A stretch of 64,000 nt of DNA from Schistocerca nitens (taxonomy: Eukaryota; Arthropoda; Insecta; Orthoptera; Acrididae), in the NCBI RefSeq assembly GCF_023898315.1, contig NC_064614.1, positions 381,237,348 through 381,301,347 on the forward strand. The letters run 5' to 3'. Under the pieces are notes generated by a model. It was not told the origin of the DNA. It searched no databases and was given only the letters and a program-made list of their open reading frames with translations. Made by a program: the position numbers and the translations under genes. Below, piece after piece: positions 22,556 through 33,892 of this stretch; position 1 is the stretch's first letter; each line of letters begins with the position of its first letter.

Positions 22556-22620
<65 letters not shown>
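22195..22620 (-). repeat. tRNA-like dispersed repeat with microsatellite end
   Basis: On the minus strand a tRNA-like part (CTGGTTCGAGTCCCGCTCTG around the T-arm, near 22270-22340) is linked to a conserved region containing GAAAATTTGTGCC and, on the other side, GTTTACCATGCGTC and CCCGTACAGGGG. I remember this block as a common grasshopper repeat. It runs directly into the TA/TG microsatellite. No TSD seen. Confidence 0.55.

Positions 22621-22634
<14 letters not shown>
22559..22634. repeat. (TA)n followed by (TG)n microsatellite
   Basis: About 26 TA units (22559-22611) pass directly into about 12 TG units. It lies at the end of the tRNA-like repeat, where the CAATATCGTATTA sequence is extended by the TA run. 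Confidence 0.97.
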
Positions 22635-22635
<1 letters not shown>

Positions 22636-22853
22636 CAGTACGTAGTCAACAAAGTCTTAAGAAAACCGTGACATGCATTAAGAGCACGGAGCAACGACAG
22701 CAGTTTAAAGATAAGCCATCAACAAGCATCTAAGCATTGGCAATCCGTGGAAACCAGAACTGGTGGCAAGTAGATTGCACCATTCCGCAGACGCAAAACG
22801 TATTTGCAGAGGCCTGCATATTTGACGAATATGGAGACCCTCCACACTGCATG

Positions 22854-23519
22854 TACGAGGGGCGTTCAGAAAGTAAGCTCCGATCAGTCGCGAAATGGAA
22901 ACGACTATGAAAATCCGATAAAGCTTTGCACAGATGTGTTGGGTAGTGTCTCTAGTATAACCCCAGTTAGCATCACGTCGCTCTTCTCATTTCTGAGCTC
23001 GCAGTGAGTGCGTAAAGATGTCTAGAAAATAGTGTCTGCCGCCAAGTACGAGGGCCTGGTGAGAAATTTCGCCTGAAGCTATGCAGCTAACATTACATAA
23101 CTGTCGTGCTGTTTCTTCTTCAAGACAATTCTCAGCCGCATTCTGCAGGGGCAATGAAGATGCTCCTGCATCGTTTTCAAATGGAAATGTTAGATTACCC
23201 ACAATACAGTCCGCAATTGTCTCCCCCTGAGTTTCATCTCTGGTCACATGAACCGCAGTCTTTGAAGACAACATTTTGACACTGACAACGAGGTGTAGGC
23301 CAGCGTGGAGAGTTGGCGGAAAGCACTGGCGGCTGCCTTCTATGATGAGGCTATTGAAAAGTTGGTACAACGCTATGACAAAAGTCTAAGTCAGAACGGC
23401 GACTACGTAGAGAAGTAGCTGAAAGGTGTAGCTAATTGTTACAAGTAAAACATTTCTGATGTTCACTGTGGTTTCAATTTGGCAATCAATCGGAGCTTAC
23501 TTTCTGAACAGGCCTCGTA
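22854..23519 (+). mobile_element. Deleted mariner element (666 bp) with TIRs
   Basis: The ends are 31-bp terminal inverted repeats (22854-22884 and 23489-23519), starting TACGAGGGGCGTTCAGAAAG on the left and TACGAGGCCTGTTCAGAAAG on the right, with 2-3 mismatches. Internally a transposase C-terminus survives near 23310-23420 (FYDEAIEKLVQRYDKSL then NGDYVEK and stop), typical of mariners. The catalytic core is absent. It is a non-autonomous deletion derivative that could be mobilised only by a related active transposase. Confidence 0.88.
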
Positions 23520-24554
23520 TATTCAGAGTAATCTGATGTTGCAAACCACTTAGCCAGATTGTTTATCAAGGTTTGTGTGAGGCAATTCGTGTTAGGGAAG
23601 CAAGAATTTTATAACGGGAAATATGAATTCTACAGATTACACGTTTTCCTATGAAGTCTCCATGCAAAATAATCTCCATATGCGCTCCCACACATGTTGT
23701 TCGACAAGTCGAGTGGTACCTTGAGATACGTTTTTTTGATGCCCATTATCATTAAGAAGTAATATAGTTTTATAAAACATTCTAATAATTATAGACGAAT
23801 TTCAGCTGAATTTTTGTCAGAAAAATAATTTTCCTTTCAAAACTTAAATGACTTATAGACGGAATTAAATGCGTTTTGCTTACATATAATTAAATAAGAT
23901 GTTTCAGGTTTCGTCGTAGTGCCAATTTATCCTCAAACCCAGTACAGTATGCCCACATTTTCTTGGTGTCACGTCTCCCTAGAAGTGAATTGGTAGAGGT
24001 TGCTGGAATTCGATTTGCTAATACGTTGATTTCTCTCACTGCCAACTTTGGCATTCAAATGATACTGTACGCAGTGAGTCAGATACTATAGTCGTCATGG
24101 TTTCATGCTGCGATTCATCTTGGTAATAAGACTTTTATAGTAGTATCATTTAAACATTACTTTTTATGCCGTTGTGTACCCCATGACCTGACACAACAAA
24201 TATTAATCGTTCACTATGAGAAGAAGCAGCTGCTCTAATGTAAGTCGAGAGAGTTTGTACGACTTCGGACCAATATTCTCTTTTGTCCTGCCGTTGTCAG
24301 TCTTAGTTTTCAGAATTGTATGCAAAGAATAACTTCATTAAACGTAAAAGTAAATTTCACTCATTTCAAATTCACTCACGTATAGTGCTACTGTGAACTT
24401 TAACTCCGCGTGTAACGTCTGCTTCCTTTTACGAGTACATACACTTTGAACACAGCGTAGTTTGATGGCTTAAGTTGACTAAATGCTTCGGGATTAGAGC
24501 ACGATGCGATTCCACCCGTCTGCTTTGACCCATGACGTCATATTTGGAATTGTT
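23520..24554. other. AT-rich spacer, nothing recognised
   Basis: No gene or named repeat recognised. A TGACGTCA palindrome occurs at 24533, isolated. Confidence 0.5.
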
Positions 24555-24566
24555 ATGCTGGTTATT

Positions 24567-24832
24567 GTCCGCAGCTCGTGGTCTCGCGGTAGCGTTCTCG
24601 CTTCCAGAGTCCGAGGTCCCGGGTTCGATTCCCGGCGCGGTCAGGGATTTTCACCTGCCCCGAAGACGAGTGGGTGTTGTTGTGTCGTCTTCATCATCAT
24701 ACATCCCCGTTACGGTCGGAGGAAGGCAGCGGCAAAGCATCTCCAGTAGGACCTTGCCTAGTATGGCGGTGCGGGTCTCCCGCGTCGTTCCCCTACGCTC
24801 TGTGAAGAAGCATGGGACTTCATTTCCATTCC
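24567..24832 (+). mobile_element. SINE4 (SINE3 head, different body)
   Basis: The head GTCCGCAGCTCGTGGTCTCG with box B GGTTCGATTCC is the SINE3 type. The body is different: GTCTTCATCATCATACATCC, a GGAAGGCAGCGGCAAAGCAT segment, GTAGGACCTTGCCTAGTA, then GGGACTTCATTTCCATT. The probable TSD is ATGCTGGTTATT (24555-24566) against ATACTAGTTATT (24833-24844), two mismatches. Confidence 0.8.
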
Positions 24833-24844
24833 ATACTAGTTATT

Positions 24845-25346
24845 AAGACAATGACAAAATTCGAATTGTTATACTAATTATGAAGACAAACACAGATAAT
24901 ATTTAATAACATGCTTTTTCCATGCTTCAAGATGGTGAGCACAATATAAACTCTTATGGCCGTAAACAAACATAAGAAACGCGAAATATATCAGTCACCT
25001 AACTAAATGAAAATAACTGGACGGCCGCAAACGGGAGGGGAGAAACTAAAAATGCTACAACAACACCAACATCGTTTCAAGACAAACACCACAAATTCTA
25101 AAAATAACGCACACAAATTTCTTCCCAATGAAGTGAACAAAAAAATAAAAAATATTTACAGTTGGAATCGAATATTTCACTTGACCTGTAGCTCCAACGA
25201 AGACAGCGATACCAGACAGAGCGCCCCTCCTCCCTACGTTCCCTCGCCTCGTTACAAACCATAATAACCAGTATCACTTAACATATTTAGCTCAAATGGG
25301 GACAGCGATACCGCACATCCCCACCCTCCGCCGCCTCTATACACAC

Positions 25347-25392
<46 letters not shown>

Positions 25393-25695
25393 CGTATTGC
25401 AAACAGTGAAATACTAAAAAACCCAAAGTAAAATTACAAACAAGCAAACGACAAATACACAATATTCGCCCCCCCCCCCCCGTCCCCACCGCAAAAAAGG
25501 AACAACTCAAAAACCAAAAAAAATTAATAACCAATGGCCTGACTACAGACTCGATCCCGTTCAACTGAACCATTACTAAAAACCAAATAACACACAGACA
25601 TCCGCTTTGAGAGTCCGCCACAACTAACAACACGCCCCCTATATTTCAAATACGTCGCGACTCCACAACGTCACATTTGAAACATTTGTAAGAAT
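24845..25695. other. Spacer with low-complexity tracts
   Basis: Holds the CA microsatellite at 25340-25391 and a C-run near 25470. GACAGCGATACC occurs twice about 100 bp apart (25200-25215, 25300-25313). Nothing coding recognised. Confidence 0.5.
25340..25391. repeat. (CA)n microsatellite
   Basis: Imperfect start (ACACACACATACATA) followed by about 18 perfect CA units. Confidence 0.95.
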
Positions 25696-26295
25696 CGAGA
25701 TTATAAATATGATCAGTACTTGTTTCGCTCGCAACAATTTAAGCTGTGCTCTTAGGTTCCTGCCTCTTCTTACCCTTGGAAACCATGCAACGTTCGGAAG
25801 AAACAGCCAAATATTTTTGAATCCATCCTTTTGACTGGAGGTCTTGTGGACCACGGCCGTTCACTACTGTAAGAAAGTGAAATGCCTACGGCCGTCCTTA
25901 TGAGCTTATTTATTGTGTAGCTGCCAGTTTCGGAGCTCCAAACTCAGTTGGCAGTTGATGGTTGGAGTGCTGACATCACAGTTACACACAGTTTGCGTAA
26001 ACCAATTACGTTGGCCACTGATGCAGCTTATATATGTATCATGATAACCCATTCAGCGTCAATTAAGGCTTGAAGATGGCACACTGAAACGCCGAAAATG
26101 GTAGCTACACAATAAATAAAATCATAAGGACGGCTTTAGGCATTTCATTTTCTTACAAAAATTGGTGAGGACGAAGATTATAAATATGATCGCTACTCGT
26201 TCCTCTAGCAGCAATTAAAGCTATGCTGTCAGGTCCCAGTCTAACCACACATTCGTCAGTCGCGACATTTGGAATAAACAGCATATTTTACGAGT
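25696..26295. repeat. Diverged direct repeat flanking the inverted element
   Basis: Sequence at 25696-25825 (GATTATAAATATGATCAGTA...CAGCCAAATATTTTT) recurs diverged at 26172-26295 (GATTATAAATATGATCGCTA...CAGCATATTTT). The inverted element 25870-26155 lies between the two. Either a local duplication or two copies of one dispersed repeat. Confidence 0.6.
25870..26155. mobile_element. Short element with 56-bp terminal inverted repeats
   Basis: The left arm 25870-25925 and right arm 26100-26155 are inverted copies with a few mismatches; both contain TTATTGTGTAGCT and a GAAATGCCTA-type end. Inside the right arm the plus strand reads TTGAAGATGGCACACTGAAA then CGCCGAAAATGGTAGC, an architecture seen also at 39.87 kb. 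No coding sequence. It may be a foldback element or a pair of inverted Penelope-type ends. Confidence 0.65.
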
Positions 26296-26554
26296 ACACC
26301 AGTTACTAACACAACTACAGATGACATTTAATACACCCTTCGGATCGTAAACTCATGATGTCACACAAAACGTCATTGTTCAAACCCGACGAGTGGAGCT
26401 GGACCGTGCACTTGACTCAATGCTTCGCATTTCTTTACGTCACAATTATTTCTAAAACCAATTTCGTTATTTTAATAAGAAAAAACTTCACTTGCCTGAT
26501 CGATATTATTAATTTGCCCATTTCTTCTTTCCAATGGATTTTTCCTTTTCTTCC

Positions 26555-26700
26555 GAGCCAGTGGATACGACAGCGTAACAGTAAAACGAGTTACAAAGTT
26601 AGATACAGAAAATGAAACAAAAGAACAGCTTCCGAAGGTTCACTTACCTTACGACCAGAGCATCAGCAGTCTTTCGGGCGTCAGGAATCCCTCAAAGTCG
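26555..26700 (+). repeat. Upstream copy of the PLE terminal repeat
   Basis: GTGGATACGACAGCGTAACA, then GTAAAACGAGTTACAAAG and CAGAAAATGAAACAAAAGAA, match the start of the duplicated unit at 27116 (ATACGACACCGAAACAGTAA, GAGTTACAAAGCTGGACACA) with moderate divergence. It stands upstream of the RT fragment, where a Penelope-like element would have its leading copy of the terminal repeat. Confidence 0.55.
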
Positions 26701-26769
26701 GGGGCCCCAGCTTACCGTGTTCAGATTGTAGCGGACATCTTCTGCAAGCTTTTGAGCAAATTGCATTAA

Positions 26770-27053
26770 GTTGTTGGCCGCGATTCGTGGACGACACTTT
26801 TGTTATCTGGGCGACTGGAGAAAGAGAGCTACGTAAGTTCCATCAGTATATTAGTAGCCTGCATAAGGACATACAGTTTACCCTAGAACAAGAAAGAAAC
26901 GGCGCGATTCCGATCCTGAACGTAGAGGTTTACAGCAGTTCCATTATCAAATTGCAACACAAGGCTACACTAACCGGTAGCTACGAATCTCACCATCAAC
27001 TGGCTCTCAATTGTTTTCTCCTGCACACCAGCAATGCGAGTCCACCGCATTAG
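26770..27053 (+). pseudogene. Penelope-like RT fragment (C-terminal palm and thumb)
   Basis: The frame opens with WPRFVDDTFVIWATGERELR, the PLE active site (VDD), then FHQYISSLHKDIQFTLEQER and IPILNVEVYSS, where families normally read LPFLDV, followed by HKATLTGSYESHHQLA. The order and wording are typical of PLE RT. It is 5'-truncated, so only the last third of RT is present. It runs into the duplicated 3' unit. Confidence 0.8.
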
Positions 27054-27115
27054 CGATACAGACTATAGCAAACACTAGCTGGAAGAGTTGCATGACGCGT
27101 TCTGAGACAATGGAT

Positions 27116-28088
27116 ACGACACCGAAACAGTAAAATGAGTTACAAAGCTGGACACAGAAAATGAAAAAAAGAAGAGCACCTGCTGCTTGTGCACTTAACC
27201 TTGCGATCAGGCCATCAGCAATCAAGTAGGCAAGGTGCTTCATCGAGGACGCAACAAACAAGTTTCGGAGTGGCTTCAGGATCCAGAATTTGGTGAGGCT
27301 GACAAAGTACGCAATAAAAGCCCTCAGCACCGCAGGCGTATACAAGATACAGTGCGAGTACCCTGCCGCCGACCATAGCAGAGCATTACCACTACGTTCG
27401 ATTGGAGTAGCCCAACAGGTAGTCATTCGCGGAGCAACAGCGCAATAGTGGGCACACTATGAAGTTTCAAGAAATAAGAGAGGCAACAAATCTTAAAGGG
27501 ACCTGACAACTTCAGTAGAGCAGGTGGCTACATCTTACCAGCATTCTGGTTGCCAGAGATCTCGGTACGACCGGACGAATATGATCATATGGCACCGGCC
27601 TCACGACACCGAAACAGTAAAATGAGTTACAAAGCTGGACACAGAAAATGAAAAAAAGAAGAGCACCTGCTGCTTGTGCACTTACCTTGCGATCAGGCCA
27701 TCAGCAATCAAGTAGGCAAGGTGCTTCATCGAGGACGCAACAAACAAGTTTCGGAGTGGCTTCAGGATCCAGAATTTGGTGAGGCTGACAAAGTACGCAA
27801 TAAAAGCCCTCAGCACCGCAGGCGTATACAAGATACAGTGCGAGTACCCTGCCGCCGACCATAGCAGAGCATTACCACTACGTTCGATTGGAGCAGCCCA
27901 ACAGGTAGTCATTCGCGGAGCAACAGCGCAATAGTGGGCACACTATGAAGTTTCAAGAAATAAGAGAGGCAACAAATCTTAAAGGGACCTGACAACTTCA
28001 GTAGAGCAGGTGGCTACATCTTACCAGCATTCTGGTTGCCAGAGATCTCGGTACGACCGGACGAATATGATCATATGGCACCGGCCTC
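27116..28088 (+). repeat. Near-perfect tandem duplication (487 + 486 bp) of PLE 3' region
   Basis: Unit 1 spans 27116-27602 and unit 2 27603-28088. The sequences differ at only a few places, including one missing base (CTTAACCTTGCG against CTTACCTTGCG) and one substitution (GGAGTAGCC against GGAGCAGCC). Within each unit the plus strand encodes IKALSTAGVYKIQCEYPAAD, which resembles the AGVYxIxC start of the GIY-YIG endonuclease of Penelope-like elements; the YIG part is not recognisable. Partial tandem copies are a known habit of PLEs. Confidence 0.85.
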
Positions 28089-31000
28089 ACTGGATACTGC
28101 TGCGAACGGCTTAACAGACATCAACTGGCATCGTTTGCCTGTAACTAACAGCAGGAGAACACGGTCCCACAACTTGTAACTGATTCGTGGTAGGTTACCA
28201 AACCACGAAGCCGTGTACCCTACGAATAGTCGATGATATTTCCCATCTATCTCTTATAATATCGATTAGTTGTATTTGGTCAATAATATCCAAGAAATAA
28301 GACATTAGTGTAAACTTTAAGGAACGCCTCTGCGTCACGGCCAAAACGTAGATTGTTTTAATATTTTAGCATTTTGGTAGTACACACATAAGAATTTTAA
28401 CGAGATTATTACTGACGTTGCAGAAGACTTAGAGTTGACAACTTGTAATTAGTATTAGTTTATGGTATACACCGTAAGATAAATACATATTCTTCCTTTT
28501 TTTAACTGAAAAGGTCAACACATGCGGCACACAGTGCTGGATAAATCGCTAAGAACTGCAGGTTATCGCTGTAATCAGCTATTGTTTTGTAGCTCTCTCT
28601 GGAATTCATGATTCATTACAACAACAGAGAAATTTATTAAGGCATTCTTTTTAGTTTCATTCGCGTAGAAGAATTATAAGAAACAAATATCCTGAAAAAT
28701 TTCTGCCGGTTTTGAAACTGAGTATCTCTTATTATATTATAAACATGTTTGTACCTATTTTATAGACTGAAGGAACAGACATAGGTGACGATCTGCAGGT
28801 GTATTAATAATACGAAATTTATTTTCCAGGTGTGAATTATTTTGACATCCATACCTAATATAAATGATGTCAAAAGAATTCGCAGTTGGCGAAGCAATTT
28901 CGTAAATGTAATACCTATCTGAAACTAACTGTACTAATTAAAAAAGAGTTCATTTAGTGAATTGAGATAATACCATGTTTCTATCCGTTAGCGTATAAAC
29001 TGTAAAAGAACAAATGATTCCAGTAGTTCAACGGCGATAGGGGAGTATAATGAATTTAGTAAGAGGCCTGTCCAAATTCAAATATGGCTGAAACTGTACT
29101 ATAAATATTATCTCAGACGTGTAACACTGCGCAATATCCAGTAACTCTCTATGTGTCAGATTATTGCTTGTAATACTCGGATTTGGCAGTGAAGTTTCAG
29201 AATACAGCAACTCAGTACGTAACTACAGCTCCATTCGATGACAAAACTTTCGTCTAAACGACTTACTGGTGCGTTATCTCCACATTTACTGAAGTTCATT
29301 AATTTCCTTTCATTAAAATAAATTGTGTAAACACCTGAAACATTTGGTATAAAGACGACCGCATATCTGAGAAGAATGACAGCACTCCGGTGCCAGGATT
29401 CGTCTCAGTTTGTTTTGGCACTGTTACTCTTACCACTGGGACTTTACGTCGTCTTTGTCTCCGTGAAACTACCTACAATCGATAACTCGTAAATTTTTAT
29501 GCAGGTGTAGCATCAAGGGTCTAACATCTTCCAAATTCTTTGTTTCATTAGTTTATTGAATACTTCGACTTCCTTAATTCGTATGACATGAATTCCAGTC
29601 CTTCGGCACTTGGAACTCGTCTTTTTCGATAGATAAAATGCGTGTCTATTGATTCCATTCTCACGGATCATATCAACGGGCCGAATCCTTTCGGTTTATC
29701 GGTCGTATCGTATTAGCTCTGCCGTTCTTTGTAGCAATGCCTTCGGCGTTTAATGATTCCTGTAAAGTCGGATTTTTCTTCTCCGTTGAAGTTTTGTCAG
29801 TTACAATACATGCTATCATCAACCTAGATTTTGCTGTCTGTATCACTCCTAAGATATTGGTAGTTTTCCATAGACTTAGTTCCAGATAACCGCCGCAATT
29901 GATGACTGAAAGGTCTCCAATTTTACACCAGCGATGTCTGCTGAGTTCCATGGAGGAAGCTATAATATTTCATTTAGCACATTGAAGGCTAACTTCATTA
30001 TACCCATATGATGAAGTTTTGTACTATGATACGTCCTTTGAAAACAGGCAACAAACATTATTCTAAAAGATATTTCACATAAAGTATCCTTATATTAACT
30101 CAAAAACGGTCCTTTAGTGTCCGACCGATGCAGCATGATATTGCAAGTCTTTTTTTATTCATCTCATCTGTCACTTGTATACAAATATTTCTTTTAAATG
30201 TTTTGTTAGTCTTCGGACTCACGAACCCATCTACGGCACATATGGATGTTCTTTCACAACAGAAACTGATTGTACTCAACTGTTATTATCCTTTGACACG
30301 AAATTTCGTTATATTTCAAACACTCGAAAAACACAAAATATTGAAAGTCATGTCATACTAACCTTTTATGGAGAAGAGGGAACTTCTGTAGAATACGTGT
30401 GCAACTATTCATATGCAAACCGTTGTAATGCTGGTTATACAACTCTTCTCCGGGCCGCATGTTCTTGATTTTGTCCAAAAGCACTGCTTGATCGAGCACG
30501 GACAAATGTGATAGTTCTCGATTGGTCTTCTCACTGTGGTCACAATTTCTGGTCCATACACTTTCATCAAAACAATCAGTACCCGTTTTACGATTTATAT
30601 GATTAAACCAGACAATATTCGGAACAACATAAACATTCCCGCTTCGAGGTTTAGCAGTTTCTTGAAAGAACATTATGATATTTATCGCTTTTACGATACA
30701 CAATAACGTTCATGTCTCATGAATCTCATTACTGTTTTTTTTTAATATCATAGCAGATATTGCATCATTAGCTTCTCTTGGTTCAGAAACCGTACTCACT
30801 TCAAGAAGTACTCAGTAACACACTTTTGGCTATTGTGGGAACGATATGCGAAAGACTTTCAAACGCAACCAAAATATACGGAATTAGAAGGACAGAGTCA
30901 ACATCTAAAGAATTCTGATGTTCTAGTCTGATTAACGCAGAAGCATAGAAGAGCAAACAAGAAGTTTCAAAAATGCAGTGGTGTTACTAATAAGACTGAG

Positions 31001-31683
31001 TATAGGCTATTCTATATGTACTCGTACAGCAAATTTCTTCCTCGAATAAGACTTTGTGAATATGTGTAACTTAACTGATTATTTTGTCTGAGCAAGAAAC
31101 AGCAGGACATCAAACAAATTATGGTTGCATTCTTGCATGTAAAAATGTGATCTCTCAGATGAACAGTTTAAAGAAAAACATAATATATTAAGACTTTTAC
31201 GTGCTTCATAACTCAAACTTCAACTCCGTTTGAGCAAGTAACTGTGTTGATTTAATACAGAACTTTTTAATGGCAATGATGGCTGGGGATGGCAATGGCT
31301 GAGCTACTACTGTACATGAACTCTCCATTCCCAAATTCATTGCAGAGATGTAACCTTACATGGACGTCGTGACTACTTCTAATAGTAATTTACATTTTTT
31401 AACGAATGCACAATACTTGTGAGCGGGCGATGGGCTACAGACGGATTAATTCGTTGTCATTTCTGGATGGCGGCCATAGATGTAAATTTGGTCTATCATT
31501 ACTGACAATATTTTTTTGTCCGCGCCTGCAGTTAAGACTCCCAAAATATCTACAATTTTCCAATCGGTGACTAAACGGTCTTACCTGTATGTTTTACGTC
31601 AAGTCGCTCACAAAATTAAAAGTCACTGGTACTTGACGTCTTTCATCTTGGTCGCTCAGCGTCGTCTGCAAGACGTTTAGAAC
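28089..31683. other. Long AT-rich region without recognised features
   Basis: About 3.6 kb with no repeat family I can name. Minus-strand open frames at 29673-29951 and 30353-30703 read like protein in part (for example DQAVLLDKIKNMRPGEELYN) but carry no domain I recognise. The second is the best candidate in the window for an unrecognised exon, at low confidence. Confidence 0.4.
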
Positions 31684-32150
31684 TTAAATAGTGGCAACTA
31701 TTTATTCACAACCGATATGAAAAAATGGTTCAAATGGCTCTGAGCACTATGGGACTTAACATCTGAGGTCATCAGTCCCCTAGAACTTAGAACTACTTAA
31801 ACCTAACTAACCTAAGGACATCACACACATCCATGCCCGAGGAAGGATTCGAACCTGCGACCGTAGCAGCAGCGCAGTTCCGGACTGAAGCGCCTAGAAC
31901 CGATCGGCCACCACGGCCGACCGATATAACAGAATTACATGTTTTCACCTGTTATTGTCCTTCAATGTAGTCACCAGCTTTGTGTAGAACCCGTTGCCAG
32001 CGATGTGGAAGGGGTTGTATACCGTTAGCAGAGCCTGTTCTGTTCATGGTGCGAATGGATCGGTCGACTGCCTGTCGAAACTCTGGAACAGTTCTGAGGC
32101 GAATGCCACGAAGCCAAAACTGAAACGCCAATCCAACGAATGGTGTCATT
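31684..32150 (-). pseudogene. Mariner 3' end, minus-strand copy
   Basis: The minus strand reads AFQFWLRGIRLRTVPEFRQA, then HRWQRVLHKAGDYIEGQ and stop, a mariner C-terminus, followed by a 3' UTR ending AACCGATAT...CTATTT. SINE1 sits in that UTR. The same C-terminus occurs on the plus strand at 32.6-32.8 kb, so the locus has two 3' ends facing outwards. Confidence 0.75.
31719..31919 (-). mobile_element. SINE1 with 8-bp TSD
   Basis: Complete minus-strand SINE1 with a long tail. TSD ACCGATAT at 31711-31718 and 31920-31927, within mariner 3' UTR sequence. Confidence 0.92.
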
Positions 32151-32860
32151 ACGGGTCGCCTCGAAAGTTGAAAGTGCGTCAGAGCCACAGTATGGTGAAA
32201 GTTATGGTGATTCTCATATACGACTGTGATGGTGTTATCCTAACGCATTACGTTCCTCCAAGGCGCTGCGCGGTTTGAGGCGCCATGTCACGCACTGCGC
32301 CCCCCCCCCCCCCCCCCATGACCTCAGCAGTTTGGTCCCTTAGAAATTCACACACATTTGAACATTTTGAACATCCTCAACAGCAGATGGTCTATGCACA
32401 GTATTACTGTTCGTTTTTGGAGCATCACCTGCGACCAGCTTTGCGAAAGAAGCGCCGACACTTTCTGCTCAACCAGCCCATCATTTTGCACGACAATGCG
32501 CGGGCGCATACAGCGCAAGCTGTGGCTGCTCTGTTCGGTCGATGGGACTGTACCATCCATCATACTCCCCGGACTTAAGTCCTTGTGACTTTGATTTGAT
32601 TCCGAAGATGAAGGAACCACTTCGTGGCATTCGCCTCAGAACTCTTCCAGAGATTCAACAGGCAGCAGATCACTCAATTCGCACCATCAACAGAACAGGC
32701 TCTGGTAATGGTATACTACGCCTTCCACATCGCTGGCAACGGGTTGTTCTACACAACGCTGGTGGCTACTTTGAAGGACAGTAACAGGTGCAAACATGTA
32801 ACTCTTTTTGTATCGGTTGTGAATAAACAGTTGCCACTATTTAAGTAACAACCCTCGTAG
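32150..32860 (+). pseudogene. Mariner transposase relic (catalytic half), with SINE2 insert
   Basis: The plus strand reads MVKVMVILIYDCDGVILTHY and VPP before the SINE2 insertion. Then come QQQMVYAQYYCSFLEHHLRP, ILHDNARAHTAQAV with the second catalytic Asp, and after a frameshift YSPDLSPCDFDLIPKMKEPL with the third Asp (DD34D-type wording). The C-terminus RWQRVVLHNAGGYFEGQ follows. The right TIR ends ...AACAACCCTCGTA at about 32859. The N-terminal DNA-binding half is missing and frames are broken. Confidence 0.8.
32259..32370 (+). mobile_element. SINE2, internally deleted, with C16 tract
   Basis: Head remnant GCGCGGTTTGAGGCGCCATG runs into a C16 run, then skips to ATGACCTCAGCAGTTTGGTC and the CACACACATTTGAACATTTT tail. 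Box B and most of the body are gone. It interrupts the mariner between VPP and QQQ. Flanking TCCTCCA and TCCTCAA may be the TSD. Confidence 0.8.
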
Positions 32861-33092
32861 TTGGTGAGTCGGGCATATACGAAAGAAAAAGGATTGGCAC
32901 CCTCATGACGATTTGACAAAATCTTTGAATGCTCCTGAATTTCTGTGGATGCATTTTTCACATAATATATAGAAAGAAAACGCAACCTATGCACATTCTT
33001 TCACTCCCTTAACGACTACACGCTCTTTCAGCTCCACTTTACCACTCATGCACTGCTACCCCCTGCCAAATTACACTCTCAAAGATGTTGCT

Positions 33093-33295
33093 GCCGGCCG
33101 AAGTGGCCGTGCGGTTAAAGGCGCTGCAGTCTGGAACCGCAAGACCGCTACGGTCGCAGGTTCGAATCCTGCCTCGGGCATGGATGTTTGTGATGTCCTT
33201 AGGTTAGTTAGGTTTAAGTAGTTCTAAGTTCTAGGGGACTGATGACCACAGCAGTTGAGTCCCATAGTGCTCAGAGCCATTTGAACCATTTGAAC
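33093..33295 (+). mobile_element. SINE1 with 13-bp TSD
   Basis: Complete plus-strand SINE1 with box A-like AAGTGGCCGTGCGG, exact box B GGTTCGAATCC and a doubled CCATTTGAA tail. TSD CAAAGATGTTGCT at 33080-33092 and 33296-33308 is perfect. Confidence 0.97.
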
Positions 33296-33308
33296 CAAAG
33301 ATGTTGCT

Positions 33309-33892
33309 ATTGCTAGGTCTCGATTCGCTGAGGATGAAGTGTCGATAAAGAGTACTTAATGTGCCAACTCTTTGCTAATGAATTGCTGGGTTTAACCAGT
33401 CTCAAAGTAAATGTACAAAATTATCTGTCGATTATTATAAAATCGGATGCTTTTTATTAATACTACGACAGGTCGTTTCATAATGCTTTTAAAAAACACT
33501 TTTTCTTCCAGTATCTAGCTTTGAAGCCACTGAAGGTTCATCTTCAGATAGTATTAACAGGCACTTCCCATTTAATATCATGTGCGTCCAGTGGCTGTGA
33601 ACGTGTCTACGTTGCGTAATTCCTGATGCTGTAAGTGTAGCACCTTAAAACGATCCATTATACACCGCCTTGGAAAATACAACATGGGGACGCACTCAAT
33701 TTTAACAACTCCTGTACAGATACTCAAGAGCGTCCAGAGAAGCAGAAGCTCTGAAAAAGGAATGTGAGCGACAACTTACCTGTGATGGTCACTGGTTAGG
33801 GACGGTGCCGCCGCATGCAGTTTCTCGCCACCCCGGAACTACCGTGCACCTTAAGTCTCTACGGGCCACAGCGCGACTCATGACAACAAAGG
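33309..33892. other. Spacer, nothing recognised
   Basis: No gene or repeat family recognised. Confidence 0.5.
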
